Part shown: piece after piece, positions 35,661 to 46,817 of the stretch
Position numbering within the stretch: position 1 is the first letter of the stretch
Layout: each line of letters opens with the position of its first letter
NCBI GenBank assembly: GCA_024699855.1
Contig: JAMPIQ010000001.1
Coordinates: forward strand, 13,082,001-13,146,000
Direction: 5' to 3'
DNA length: 64,000 nucleotides
Source: Aphelenchoides besseyi
Lineage: Eukaryota; Nematoda; Chromadorea; Rhabditida; Aphelenchoididae
Made by a program: the position numbers and the translations under genes
Notes under the pieces: model-generated
The model's database searches: none
The model's input: only the letters and a program-made list of their open reading frames with translations
Told to the model about the DNA's origin: nothing

Positions 35661-35783
35661 TTTCATCTCAACTATCATAACAGCAAATACTCACGTTAAA
35701 AACAATAAAAATTTACTTAAGTTCTTGTACATTCAAGGACATTGACTTGTGCACAATTCGAAACAATAGAAATCGCAAAATAA
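35661..35783 (+). repeat. direct repeat flanking the pseudogene block, left copy
   Basis: About 123 bases nearly identical to 37850-37972, in the same orientation. The right copy is the natural 3' flank of the PTRHD1 gene; the left copy abuts the upstream region of pseudogene copy A. Confidence 0.85.
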
Positions 35784-36008
35784 AACGAATGAATTGATTG
35801 ATAATTAGGTATAAGGATTAAATTGAAAGATTTTGAATTTGCGCAACGCCGGTCAACCAACATTTGTTGGTTTAAATTTCCGATGGGAAATCGTTTTAGC
35901 GTTCAATGGACTGCCCGTTTTGCCATTTCACCTCCGATTTCTCTTTCACTTGTATCTTTTCGCTGCGACCGCGTTTCTTCGCGTCCTATCGATTTCGACT
36001 AAGCAAAA

Positions 36009-37165
36009 ATGCCACGCGCTTTTCCGGACAACTACGAGCAGCAATACAACGATTGGAGGAACAGTCGTTTTCTTCCACTGGGTAAGACCTAGGTGCGATC
36101 CAAATATTGACTGTAATTTCAAGCGCTTCAGATTCCGACTTATTCATGGAGTTCTCCACATCGCCTGCCGGCTATTACGCTGGTAATGCGGTTGTGAAGG
36201 TTGAGTTCGACGGAAATGGAATCACCCACGAGGGAACACATATGTTCAAAGTTGCGGGTGGCAATAACAGCCATTTCCTTTGTTTCCGATGTCAACGACA
36301 TAAATCCGGGTATGTTTCATGACACATTATCGCTATAAAATAACTCTTTCAGATGTAAAGCGTCCTTGCGCCTTCCAAAACGAGCGGAAGTTGGGCGCCG
36401 AACTGCGATTGTAATTAAATTCCATATGCATTCTCGAGTAAGTCCATTTTGAACACCGGCTAATCATCGTGTGTTTTCAGTACACAAGCGACAAGTACAA
36501 CACAGAAGGTCGTTTGATCAAATGTGTCAACTTGCTCGCAGCAGCGAAACGTTTAAAAGAAGCCGGTGTCGATCTCCAACATCTTCACACGACCGGCGAA
36601 ACCAATGATTTGGACGAAGAACTGGACGAGGAATTGGATGAGGATCTTGAAATGGTTCTCGAAGCGCGAACCCATTTCAAGAATTACTTCGATGAGGAAG
36701 AAGCGATGGAAATTGATGAAGAAGCTGAGGATGAAGAGGCAGCTACGGAAAGTGGAAAAGGCAAAGAGTCGGTGATCTACGTCATTCTCGACGAGGACTT
36801 CGATGACGAAACCGATTCGTTCTTGGACGCGTTCGCATCAGTTGGATGGGTCGGCCAGAGAATTCAATCTCTGGCACGGCGTGGTTCCGCTCAACGCCAA
36901 CCTTTTAGCGTGTAAGTTTCAACATCAAATCGCAAAACTCTTGGTTTAGGATTATCCGGACGAAAGAGAAATTAGGAGCTTCCATGAAGTACACGGTGTT
37001 GGACGTCATGGAAGACATTCCAAGACACAAGCGACTCCAAGGCGAGAACCTCTTGATGGGCTTGTTCAACGGACTTTATGGTGACCCGAACGCTCAACTG
37101 GCAAATTGGGTGCGCGGCCGTGATGAGCGCAATAGTGAAATCGTTCTTTTGTCGGAAAAAACTGA
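36009..37165 (+). pseudogene. acidic FLYWCH-like protein, copy A (broken)
   Basis: Paralogue of the intact gene at 40409-42133. It shares MPRAFP at the start, the Cys/His segment ([11 protein letters not shown]...HMH), [20 protein letters not shown], the acidic run, and [20 protein letters not shown]. At the first intron the acceptor CAG|G of copy C reads CAAG here (near 36119-36122). The only AG is one base later, which shifts the frame and leads to early stops. The 3' part, including the [10 protein letters not shown] exon and the coiled coil, is missing; after GEN...WVRGRDERN the sequence switches into a third partial copy. The acidic region is shorter than in copy C. Confidence 0.75.
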
Positions 37166-37398
37166 CCGGTCAATTATGAAGAACAATATAATGACTGGAG
37201 GAACAGTCGTTTTGTTCCACCGGGTGAGGTTTAGGTTCAATCAAAATGCTAACTGTAGTTTCAGGGACTTCGGATTCGGACTTATTCTCCACATCACCGG
37301 CCGGCTATTACACTGGCAAGGCGGTGGTGGAGGTCGAATACGATGGCAACGGAATCACCCACGATGGAACACACATTTTTGTAGTGGATGGCAAGAGC
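37166..37398 (+). pseudogene. acidic FLYWCH-like protein, copy B (5' fragment)
   Basis: Starts inside what is exon 1 of the other copies ([16 protein letters not shown], lacking the ATG and first codons). It has the first intron with a normal CAG acceptor, then [35 protein letters not shown], and is cut off before the Cys/His segment by a retrotransposon fragment. It lacks a start and all downstream exons, so it is not functional. Confidence 0.75.
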
Positions 37399-37849
37399 AG
37401 ATTTGGAACTTGGGCGATGCGGAAAACCGAACGCACGAAGTTGAAAACAATTCAACGTACGATGAAACGCCGCATCCTTGGCATCAGACTCCGTGACAAA
37501 ATCCGAAGTGAAACCATCCGTACACGAGCAAACTTCGAAGACGCGGTGGAAAACGCTCTACAAAGAAAGTTCGAATGGACAGGACACATGGCAAGACGGA
37601 ATGACAATCGATGGACTACAAAAACCACTTTTTGGCGACTATTTGATTGTACACGACCATTAGGAAGACCTCCTGACAGATGGCGAAACGACCTGCAACG
37701 TGCGATGGGAACCTTGTGGCCACAAATCGCTCATGACCGGAGGGAATGGAAAGAGCGGTCGTACTATTCGCATCAACTTATCAAATAATACCATCTTTCT
37801 TTCTCACATTGTATTGTTAAGTTGATTGAAACGAATAAACATTGTAACA
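37399..37849 (+). mobile_element. RTE-like retrotransposon, 3' fragment
   Basis: Only the C-terminal domain of the retrotransposon protein and the 3' end are present: MRKTERTKLKT, RRILGIRLRDKIR, GHMARRNDNRW, GRPPDRWRNDL, to a TAA near 37788. The tail has an AATAAACATTGTAAC end similar to the full element at 5846-9001. 5' truncation is typical of non-LTR insertions. I could not identify a clear target duplication. The left junction is uncertain by about ten bases. Confidence 0.8.
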
Positions 37850-37972
37850 TTTCATCTCAACTATCATAACAACAAATACTCAGGTTGAAAACAATAAAAA
37901 TTTACTTAAGTTCTTGTACATTCAAATACATCGACTTGTGCACAATTCGAGACAATAGAAATCGCAAAATAA
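37850..37972 (+). repeat. direct repeat flanking the pseudogene block, right copy
   Basis: Partner of 35661-35783. It lies immediately downstream (3') of the minus-strand PTRHD1 gene. Confidence 0.85.
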
Positions 37973-37995
37973 GTTATGCTAAATGTTAACAATGA

Positions 37996-38451
37996 TTATT
38001 TGTAGAGCGGTAATCGTCCGAGCAAACTCTTTAGTTGCGAACGACATTGCGGTTTAATCGCAATACATGTCGGTATTCCATCCTCAATCCAAACATGATG
38101 CTGCACGTTGGCTGCCTCTAGACGTTGGGCCATTTCTTTCAAACGTTCTTCGGATTCAACCTAAATCAGTTGTTGTTGATTGTTCGAACAACTTTTTCCT
38201 ACCGATAAAGTCACTTTGTGCATGTGCTCAAGATCGTTAAAATACGCCATCACGTCCGGATCGTTGCGATGAATCCAACAAATAGCGGTTGCGGAATGCG
38301 ATGCCTGAGTACACAAAGCTCCAATTGGCCATTTCAAGTTGGTTTCCAGATCTTTGCGTAGTAGCAAGTACATCACTCGGGTCGTGACCATTTGATCGTC
38401 AGCTTTCGAAGTTTCAGTTGTTTGTTCTGTTGAATTGGTAACCTCACTCAT
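37996..38451 (-). CDS. PTRHD1: PTRHD1-type peptidyl-tRNA hydrolase 2 domain protein
   Basis: A 137-residue protein of the Pth2 fold. Family landmarks: YLLLRKDLETNLKWPIGAL, QASHSATAICWIHR, YFNDLEHMHKVTLSV, EERLKEMAQRL, HHVWIEDG and the end IPTCIAIKPQ...LGRLPLYK. Pth2 enzymes release peptidyl-tRNA. PTRHD1 members keep the fold, but their activity is less certain. One intron of 42 bases (38161-38202) is GT..AG in sense and keeps frame. Length equals that of the animal family. The 3' flank of this gene is the source of the 123-base repeat found also at 35661. Confidence 0.88.
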
Positions 38452-39755
38452 CGAACACGTATACGAACTAAAATCGTGAATTATGAGAACTTTCACATGA
38501 CATTCGATAGTTAGTCGATTAAGACGTTCTACACATGACCTGATGAAGTGTGCTCTTCGATGCGATTGTTCGTTGTGATTAACTGTGTTTATTACCGCAA
38601 AATTACAATTAGAAAGAGTGATTTGAATCAAAGAAATTTTGGTTCAAAGTTGGGCAAATTTGAAATGATCGGATTGTTTGGAAGTTGGCGAGAGGTCCGA
38701 TTTTGTTGCAACATTTCAGGCAAACTAGAAGGCAAAGTTTGTTCGAGAAAGTATGGACCTTTCTCTCCGATCGGACGGCATTCTAAAGCACAGAGTTGAG
38801 AACCGCGACGATGTTAGACGGTTCGATAACAAAAGACAACGGAGAATGAGGCTGAAGAAACGAAATGATGGCATAAATGAAAGCGCCGTTTTAGAGCGTT
38901 AGAAAAGATGTCGTGAATCAACAGGAAAAAGGCTGCGGTTCGACGAGTACGTGGCAGGTATTGGTGGGGTTCTTATGGAAAGGTTGTTATGATCACAAGA
39001 ATTGAGGCCAAACAAAAATCGAATAATACGTGAGTCTGCCGAAAAGAACAATGAGTAAGTGCAATGTGTGGGTAATGAAAGATAAGAGAGATAAGTCGTA
39101 AACAAGACACTGTAAATTTATTACGAACATCACGCACTTAAAAGACATAACTTTCAATGGACGGGATAGTTATTGCTTGAAGGCAAAACAACATAATTGG
39201 TCATTCGACTAATGCGTCGTGCTGTAGGATGATGAGCACGTGAGTGTTTGCGGTTAACAAAGAAAATATTCGAAAACTGAGCAACTTAAAAAGCACCAGA
39301 AGTCGCAGCTGAAGACGACGTGGTTAATTTGGAAAACGAGCAGTCGAACTGCGCGGATTGAGTGAACGAACAGTTGATACAAAGAAGAGGAGATGATTAC
39401 TCAAGAAACGAATCGAAAACTGATGATTGATGATTGTTGTTGTTGGATGGTTTTGAGTTGTTTTTTACGCTTTTTTGTTTTGTGAAATACAAAAGAAAAA
39501 GATTATCATGTTGGTGAATGAAAGAACTAAAACTTGTGTGTGTGTGTGATTTACAATACGAAGGATATCATTTAAGAAATAGCGAAATTTGTTGGAACTT
39601 TCGGTTCGAACTGATGAATGTATCCAGCGAGCAGAAGATTCGCCCAAATTTTCGCTCATTTCTGCAATGAACGCGTAGCCCAGGCCACCATTTTGCAAGG
39701 ATAGCGGTCGGCTTGTGAGTGAAAAGATTGGCAAATCCCAAAGCCCACAGGATGA
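38452..39755. other. no gene; probable 3' UTR of the Argonaute
   Basis: Lies downstream (3') of the last Argonaute exon on the minus strand. Contains a TG-rich tract near 39536-39550. Open frames here read antisense to or beyond the Argonaute stop and show no family. Confidence 0.4.
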
Positions 39756-42700
39756 TCATGCGAAGTACATGACGCTAAAATCGAATAATATCAAACGAAC
39801 ACAACCCTTCGCCACCAACCTATTCGCATCGGGATGCACTTGAACGGCGCGAGCCATGTTCGACAAAGTCGTGTCTTCGCTGGTGCCAGAGGGTTGACTT
39901 CCTTCGCCGCTAAAATCCTCAAACTTTATATTCGATTGTCGCTAATCTCAAACCTGTCATGATCACGATCCACCAAATGATAACGAGCACGAAAAGCGAC
40001 CAAATGAGCGTAGTAAGCTGGCGCCGGAATCGAAACCGATCGTGTGCATCGAACATACTAAAATCACAAAATAAGACAATTGAATTCATTAGTGATTGAA
40101 TTGAAAGATTTTGAATTTGCGCAACGCCCATCTTCTTTCGTTTAACCAATCATCCAGCGGGCCACCAACGAACGTCTGTCTACTCGATTTTTAACCCATT
40201 TTTGTTGTGTTTATGATTTTGTTTGATGTCCAAACTGGAATAGCGATTTGAATTTGCGCAACGCCGGTCAACCAATCATTTGTTGGTTTAAACTTCCGAT
40301 GGGAAATCGTTTTAGCGTTCAATGGACTGCCCGTTTTGCCATTTCACCTCCGATTTCTCTTTCACTTGTATCTTTTCGCTGCGACGCGTCTTGTCGATTT
40401 CAACTAAAATGCCACGCGCTTTCCCAGCCAATTATGAACAACAATATAATGACTGGAAGAACAGTCGCTTTGTGCCACCCGGTAAGTTATAGGTTCAATC
40501 AGGAGGTTCACTGTAATTTCAGGCGCCTCGGATTCGGATCTGTTCGTGGAGTTCTCCACATCGCCTGCCGGTTATTACACCGGTAATGCGGTTGTGGAGG
40601 TTGAGTTCGACGGAAATGGAATAATGCACGACGGAACGCACATGTTCAAAGTCGCGGGTGCCAAAAACAGCCATTTTGACTGTTTCCGATGTCAACGACA
40701 TAAAACCGGGTATGTTTCATGACACATCTTCATAGTAAATCGACTCTTTCAGATGTAAAGCGTCCTTGCGCCTTCCAAAACGAGCGGAAGTTGGGCGCCG
40801 AACTGCGATTGTAATTAAGTTCCATATGCATTCGCGGGTAAGTCCATTTTGAACATCGGTTAATCACCACGTGTTTCAGTACACAAGCGACAAGTACAAC
40901 ACAGAAGGCCGTCTCATCAAATGTGTCAACTTGCTCGCCGCCGCTGAACGTTTAAAAGAAGCCGGTGTCGACCTCCAAAATCTTCACAGGACTGGTGAAG
41001 TCAATGATTTGGACGAGGAACTGGACGAGGAATTGGAAGAAGATCTTGAAATGGTTCTCGAAGCGCGAACCCATTTCAAGAATTACTTCGATGAAGAGGA
41101 AGCGATGGAAATCGATGAAGAAGAAGAAGCGATGGATGAAGAGGAAGAAGAAGCGATGGATGATGAAGAAGAAGAGGACGAAGAGGAAGAAGAAGAGGAC
41201 GATGATGAAGAAGATGAAGAGGAAGCCGTGGGAGAAGAGAAGGAATCGGTCGTCTACGTCATTCTCGGCGAGGACTTCGATGAAGATACCGATTCCTTCC
41301 TCGACGCGTTCGCATCAGTTGGATGGGTTGGTCAGAGAATCCAATCTCTGGCTCGTCGTGGTTCCGCTCAACGGACACCTTTCAGCACGTAAGTCAGAAC
41401 ACCACATCGCAAATCATTTCTCTCCATTTAGGATTTTCCGAATGAAAGAGAAAATGGGACCATCCATGAAGTATACGCTATTGGATGTCATCGAAGACAT
41501 TCCAAGACACAAGCGACTTCAAGGCGAGAATCTCTTGATGGGCTTATTCAATGGATTGTATGGAGATCCGAACGCCCAGCTCGCAAATTGGGTGCGCGGA
41601 AGTGATGAGCGAGATGGTGAAATTATACTGTTGACAGGAACATCCAATCGTAAGTTTTTGCTTAGCGACTCGTAAATTCCCGACTTTCAGGTGCACCAAC
41701 CTACATCCAAGATGATGCCGAAGTGGACTCTTGGGTCGCTTCGTACCTTCTCCTATACGGACTATTTCGCGAGCGATACACCAAATACAACTACAACTTC
41801 GTAAGTAATCATCTACATACAAGTCAACTCGCGGTTTCAGACTAAAGGTCCTTTGAAAGCAGCGGTGAAGAATGTCGAGACGCAAGTCGCTAGATTAAAC
41901 CAAGAGCTGGCTGAAAGTCAAAGCAGAAACGAGGAGCTTGAAGCCGAAAACGTAACGCTGCGAGAAGAAAATGCAACGATAAGAGACGAAAATGAGGCGT
42001 TGCGAGAAGAAAATGAGGCCCTGACCTTGGAAGTGGCCGGATTGAGAGCCCAGCTTGCACGTGTAAGTATACAAACATAATACAATGAAATAGAACTGAA
42101 TTGCAGGCGCAAAATCAACCACCGAACCACTAAAGGCCGTCTCCTCGGCTTTTGACCGATTTGACTCATTTTTTTTGTATTTTTGACTTTTTTTTGAAAT
42201 AAAATTATGTTTTGGTATTCAAAAAGAGCGTAAAATCACTTAAAGTATGGCATAATTGATACGTCAATTGTTGCAGTTCATCGGCCGTCAAACCATTGTC
42301 GTCCCATAAAACATGATAGTGGGAAGGTCGGGAAGTTCCCTGGATGCCAGCGTGTGAGCAGAGGTAGAAGTCGAACTCGGTCGGATGTGTGATTCCCATA
42401 TCGACGGTGGTGCCGGGCGGAATGTTGAAGGCCTTGCCAACTTGATCTTTCTTGTCCACAGCGAACAATCGTGTGTGATGGCGCTTTTGCACGGCAATAA
42501 AGGTGATTCCCGGTTGATAGCCACGTTCGAGCGTCATACACGCTTCTCGCATCGCACGCAACTCGTGTTGCAGAACATTCAAGAACTGTCCTTCGGAAAC
42601 ACCATCACGATAAATGACAATACGAGTGGGCTTGAATCGAGTGTTGCGGTAAAACTGAACGAGAAGCTCGCGGACCATAAAACTGAGATCACTAATCAAC

Positions 42701-45515
42701 TCCTAAAAGACAGAAACTCAACAGAAGCACCTCCATTGACGACTCACATGTCGGTGTTGTTGAACACGAACAGTTGCGGCATAACGACTCGGATGTGCGT
42801 CCATACTTCCGACCACAGCGGCAATCGACGGCTTCCGTGAATCACCGGCCGGCGGATGAGTAATATCGGCCCCTGAAAGCACTTGACTAGAAGAATGAAC
42901 GCAACGAAAAGCCTACCGAGAAAGATCACCGGTTCATTGAAAATACGCGGACGCACCGCCGGCAACAAAATCGAATTGACACCACCGAGTTTGACGTTCA
43001 TTTTGAGGCACAAGTTTGAAAGAGTCTGAGGCGTGGTCTTGATAACGTTCTTCGCTTGAACACACTGAGTCGCAATACCAAGAACCGTATCACCAACACG
43101 TTTGACTTCCGCATAAACGGGAGTTTTTCCTGGCAAAACAACGCAAACGAGCTGAAGTCCCGGATAGTTCTGTTTCAGAAACTTGAACATCGGCTCCACT
43201 TGATCCACACCAACAGCATACTTGCAGAAACACGGCTGTCCAACAATCGGCATACCGGCATCCGACGAAATACGCTGCAGCTGCGTTGTGAAACTCCTGA
43301 AACAAGAGGACCTTACACGGCTCAGTCTTCCGAATTACCGCAAATCATTTTCCTTGACATGTTGTTGTTGCGCGAAACAAGCAATTGCCCAGATCTTGAC
43401 TTCGATTCCCGTATGAAACTGTTTACCGCGCATATCCCAAACTCCCTGATTGGGGAGTGCGGTCATCTTGGAGCGACCACCGTAGAGAAGTTTCGGTGCC
43501 GTAAGAATTCGACCCTTCACTTCGGTCATATTCGAACTGATGGAAATACCAAACTCTTGAGCATATGGATCGTTCGTGAATTCTGCGCGACGAACTAAAA
43601 CCGTAGAATACAAACTAACAGTCGAACACGATGCGATTACCTAACGACGCGATTTCACGTTCTCGTTCGGGTGCTGAACGAGCCGTCGCCTTGATCATGG
43701 TCGACGTTTGAACATCCGTAAGCTTCTTGATGCACCGTTGACCACTGACGATTTCGCAAACTTCGGGCGGCAAGTACGTGTGCTTTTGTTCGAGACCCAC
43801 TTGAAGACATGGCAAATGCGGATATTTGAGATGAATGTTGTACTTGTCCATGAAATACTTCGCCACTGTGCACTCCATTGTTTGTCCGTTCTCCAACATC
43901 AACGGAAAGGTTTGGGTTTGAGCGGGACGACGCGTCACGTTGCAAACTCGGTACTTACGACGCATTTGACCGCAATGTGTAATCTCGATTTTCAAACCAC
44001 GAATCTCTTTCGTGAATTTGACTCGTTGTGCATCGGAGAGAGTACGACGATCAGAAAGCGCTTGAACGGGCAGCTCGAGAACTTCGGCAATGAATTCGAT
44101 TACCGGCATATTACGATAGAAGGCAGTAGCAGAAACTAGAAACAATGATGCGTTCAAATACAACGAATCTGATCATACCATCGATGTTCAACATCATTTT
44201 CCATTGACTCGGTCGAACGGACTGATGAAAACCAAACCATACTTCACGACCACCACCAAGTTTCGATTCACCCGAATGATAAGATGGACCCGCAGCGATG
44301 GCCGCATTGTGATGAACCAATTGACCGGCTGGAGGCGAAAAGAACGATCGTCCAACCGGAGTGTATTTGGTGCTTGGCAAGTGGCGAAGAATCACGTCCA
44401 TGGCTTGAACCGATTCTGCTGGAACAGTTCGAATTCGTCCGAGAAGAGCTTGATCCAAACGTTCCAAAGAAACCTAAAACACTTGAGACCAATGATCGTA
44501 CTTGAAATCAAGAACAAACCGTCGTAATGAACTTGATCCCAACTTTGAACTTTCGCTCCATTTGTGAATCGCCTTGAATCGAGACTTCGTATTCCATTCT
44601 GTCACGTCCAATCATCGACAAGAATTCGCGCGTGTACATGCTTTTCTTGCCATCATAGACGGGACGAATTTTGAACACCGGCGGAATATGCGTATCAACC
44701 CACGCTTGAATGATTTCACTGTACTCAAAACGTTAAATCTGCTTCAATTCATTCAACATACCGATTGACTTTGCGAGGACACTTGTCAGGAGTAATGTCA
44801 ATCGCATAGAATTGCACGTTTTTGGCCGCAATCTGTACTTGAAAATGATTGGCCCGAAGACAAATCTGTTTTCCATCTGTTCCTTGATTCGGTCGCTTTG
44901 GACATTGGAATTGCGGAACAACTTGACCGGTAAGTTGATTTTGACTAAACAGAAACGAATACTTTGTCTTATTTTAGGCTTACCCAGCAATATCGATCGC
45001 TTGTGGAGGTCCAATTGGTGCGCCCGGTGCCAACGAACCCAGCGGTCTCATCGATTGACCACCTTCGTAGCTACTCTGTCCGTATTGTTGTGGTCCGCCG
45101 CCTGGTGGAACCATTTGACCCATAAAGACCTCCGGATATTGCTAAAAACCAAGATTCGGAATTGATTTTGAGTCTCGGAAAAACAAACTCACTTGCATGT
45201 GCTGTTGAACGGGTGGAAAGTTTCCAAGTGGCGGTGCGATGTTCGCGTATTGACCGCCGGCCATTTGTGGTGGTCCCGATGCAAACGGTGAGACGTACGG
45301 CATTCCACCATCATTGCTGATGGTCAGTTGTTCTGAAAAGATCCGATGTTTGACCAACAATTCGTTGCTAATTCACTTACCGAACATCATCAACTGTTCG
45401 GGATTAAGCAGATGTTGTTGCTGCTCCATGTTTTGTGGCGGCTGTTGTTGTTGTTGCCCTTGGGCCGGCTGGCCGCCAGCGCCACTCGGATTCTGTGATG
45501 AATCAATTTTGGCGG
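39756..45515 (-). CDS. alg-1: ALG-1/ALG-2-type Argonaute, last exons separated by a nested gene
   Basis: An AGO-clade Argonaute that carries microRNAs. A Gln/Pro-rich N-terminus is followed by N domain, PAZ ([18 protein letters not shown]), MID ([13 protein letters not shown]) and PIWI. The catalytic tetrad is present: [14 protein letters not shown] (Glu), [18 protein letters not shown]. The body reaches [11 protein letters not shown] at 42244. The last three exons (39953-40057, about 39820-39909, 39756-39774) supply [35 protein letters not shown] and MYFA before TGA. Between 42244 and 40057 lies a complete unrelated gene on the plus strand. The donor after CHT reads TTAAGT where GTAAGT is expected, so normal splicing to the last exons should fail. 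Reading through adds 12 foreign residues ([12 protein letters not shown]) and stops at about 42205. The 5' exon with the true start was not identified; 45515 is an acceptor. Confidence 0.85.
40059..40067 (+). repeat. 9-base direct repeat at the left edge of the nested gene
   Basis: TAAAATCAC, identical to 42231-42239. It lies one base from the acceptor of the Argonaute exon 39953-40057. Confidence 0.6.
40409..42133 (+). CDS. acidic FLYWCH-like protein with C-terminal coiled coil, copy C (intact)
   Basis: The start [16 protein letters not shown] at 40409. Residues about 70-125 contain [23 protein letters not shown] and HMHSRY. This Cys-Cys-His-His pattern resembles FLYWCH-type zinc fingers, which bind DNA; the match is partial. 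Next are an acidic tract of about 60 residues, mostly Glu and Asp, and a conserved globular-looking part ([39 protein letters not shown]). A leucine-zipper-like coiled coil follows (heptads through [20 protein letters not shown]) and a short AQNQPPNH end at TAA 42131-42133. Seven introns, all GT..AG. AATAAA lies near 42198. A nuclear DNA- or chromatin-binding role is inference. It is nested antisense between exons of the Argonaute gene and has two broken relatives at 36.0-37.4 kb. Confidence 0.75.
42231..42239 (+). repeat. 9-base direct repeat at the right edge of the nested gene
   Basis: TAAAATCAC, partner of 40059-40067. It lies four bases from the end of the Argonaute exon (42244). Confidence 0.6.
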
Positions 45516-46724
45516 CTGAAATCGGTGATTGAATTCGTCGAGAATCAAATCGATAAACACGCAAAAGATATGAGATGACGCGGACAAATTTCGTTGCAAA
45601 AAGAAACACGATTCGCTTTTCCTGTCCGTATTGATCGATTGATTAGCACCGAGCGGACGGTGTAAAATCGAATGGTGAAACCCGTTTGTTTTCACTCTGA
45701 TCGTGTGTTTCAATGCCACAAACAAATTCGATCGGATGATGTCGAAATGAGAACGGGCGGATTAGCGGTGCAGATATGCGCTCATCTTTCGGTCCATAAA
45801 CCAAAGTTTGACACGTGACATCGAGACAAAAAGCGAACGGATTCTCGACCATTGAAATCCGATTTCTTTGGCGCAGACATCAAAATACAAGACAAATAAC
45901 AACATAAACAACAATCATTGCAGAAGAATGGTAGTGAAAAAGGAATGGGTCTAAAGCTATGATTAAACCCAAATTGATTCTCGGTATCGCGAAGCTTCTC
46001 GATTTACCGTTCACTAAAAGAAAGTGAGCATAAGACCAAGAAATACCCAGATAGCAGTTGATCGACCGTCAACCTCTCGGTCGAAATCGCGGAGTGTCGA
46101 GCTGTTCGATCGCTCTGATTTGAGTCGTATGCTCAAGCGACTACGCACCCGCCTGCACAAATGCCGTGAACAGTTTGAGGGAGCGGCGTCGGACTAGCAG
46201 CGATTTGGCGCGCAAATTGATTGGCAATAAGGGAGGTAAGAAGGAGACCTGAACGTCAAAGAGTTGTCCAAAAAAGTCATAACACTGTGTGATTACTTCG
46301 ACGTGCAATGTACGAATAAGTGAAATACAATTTGCGCTTGAGAATAACTTCACTAATCACGAGATTGATAAACAACAGCACGAGACTTCAAAAAGCCACG
46401 TGTTAAGAAGATAAATCTAAACGATCAAACTAACAAAACACAGAGATCCACTTCAGACCTTAGAATCAGCTTGCTTTCGTTAATACGATTACAATGTTGC
46501 TTATTGAATACAAATAGACACAAAACAGTGAAAAAGTTTTGTTGTCCCTCGACTTCTTCGAGAGCATCAGCGACGATAAATTTTAGTGGGGAAGATAAAC
46601 TTTGGATCGATTAGACGCTCGTCGTTCAACAACGAGTACCAAACGATTATCGCAGAGTACATCGACAATACGACCGAAATATTTCTCAACTCGGACTTCC
46701 AACGACGAAAAATTCTAAAGGCGT
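45516..46724. other. upstream region of the Argonaute
   Basis: Probably contains the first Argonaute exon and promoter. A frame at 45643-45852 on the minus strand could not be joined with confidence. Nothing else recognised. Confidence 0.35.
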
Positions 46725-46817
46725 ATGGCCGTCGCAGAAAAGAAGCCCGAAAAGAACGTGGCATCAGCAACGAGTCCCAAAAGTCGTTGGGGAGTTTTTG
46801 CGAAAAGCGCAGTGGCG
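46725..46817 (+). CDS. possible first coding exon of an unidentified gene
   Basis: ATG at 46725 opens 31 codons (MAVAEKKPEKNVASATSPKS, then RWGVFAKSAVA) and ends exactly at a strong donor, GTGAGT. I could not find a matching second exon, so the gene is unconfirmed. It would be transcribed divergently from the Argonaute. Confidence 0.25.

Noticed and set aside
38548..38799. Plus-strand frame overlapping the 5' side of PTRHD1
   Set aside because: Lies upstream of and partly antisense to a well-supported gene, and has no family resemblance.
39536..39550. TG-rich tract as a possible microsatellite
   Set aside because: Only a few uninterrupted repeats, too short to be meaningful.
39465..40149. 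Separate small membrane protein gene on the minus strand
   Set aside because: The hydrophobic frame is the wrong frame of the Argonaute C-terminal exons; the correct frame gives the conserved [11 protein letters not shown] to MYFA end.
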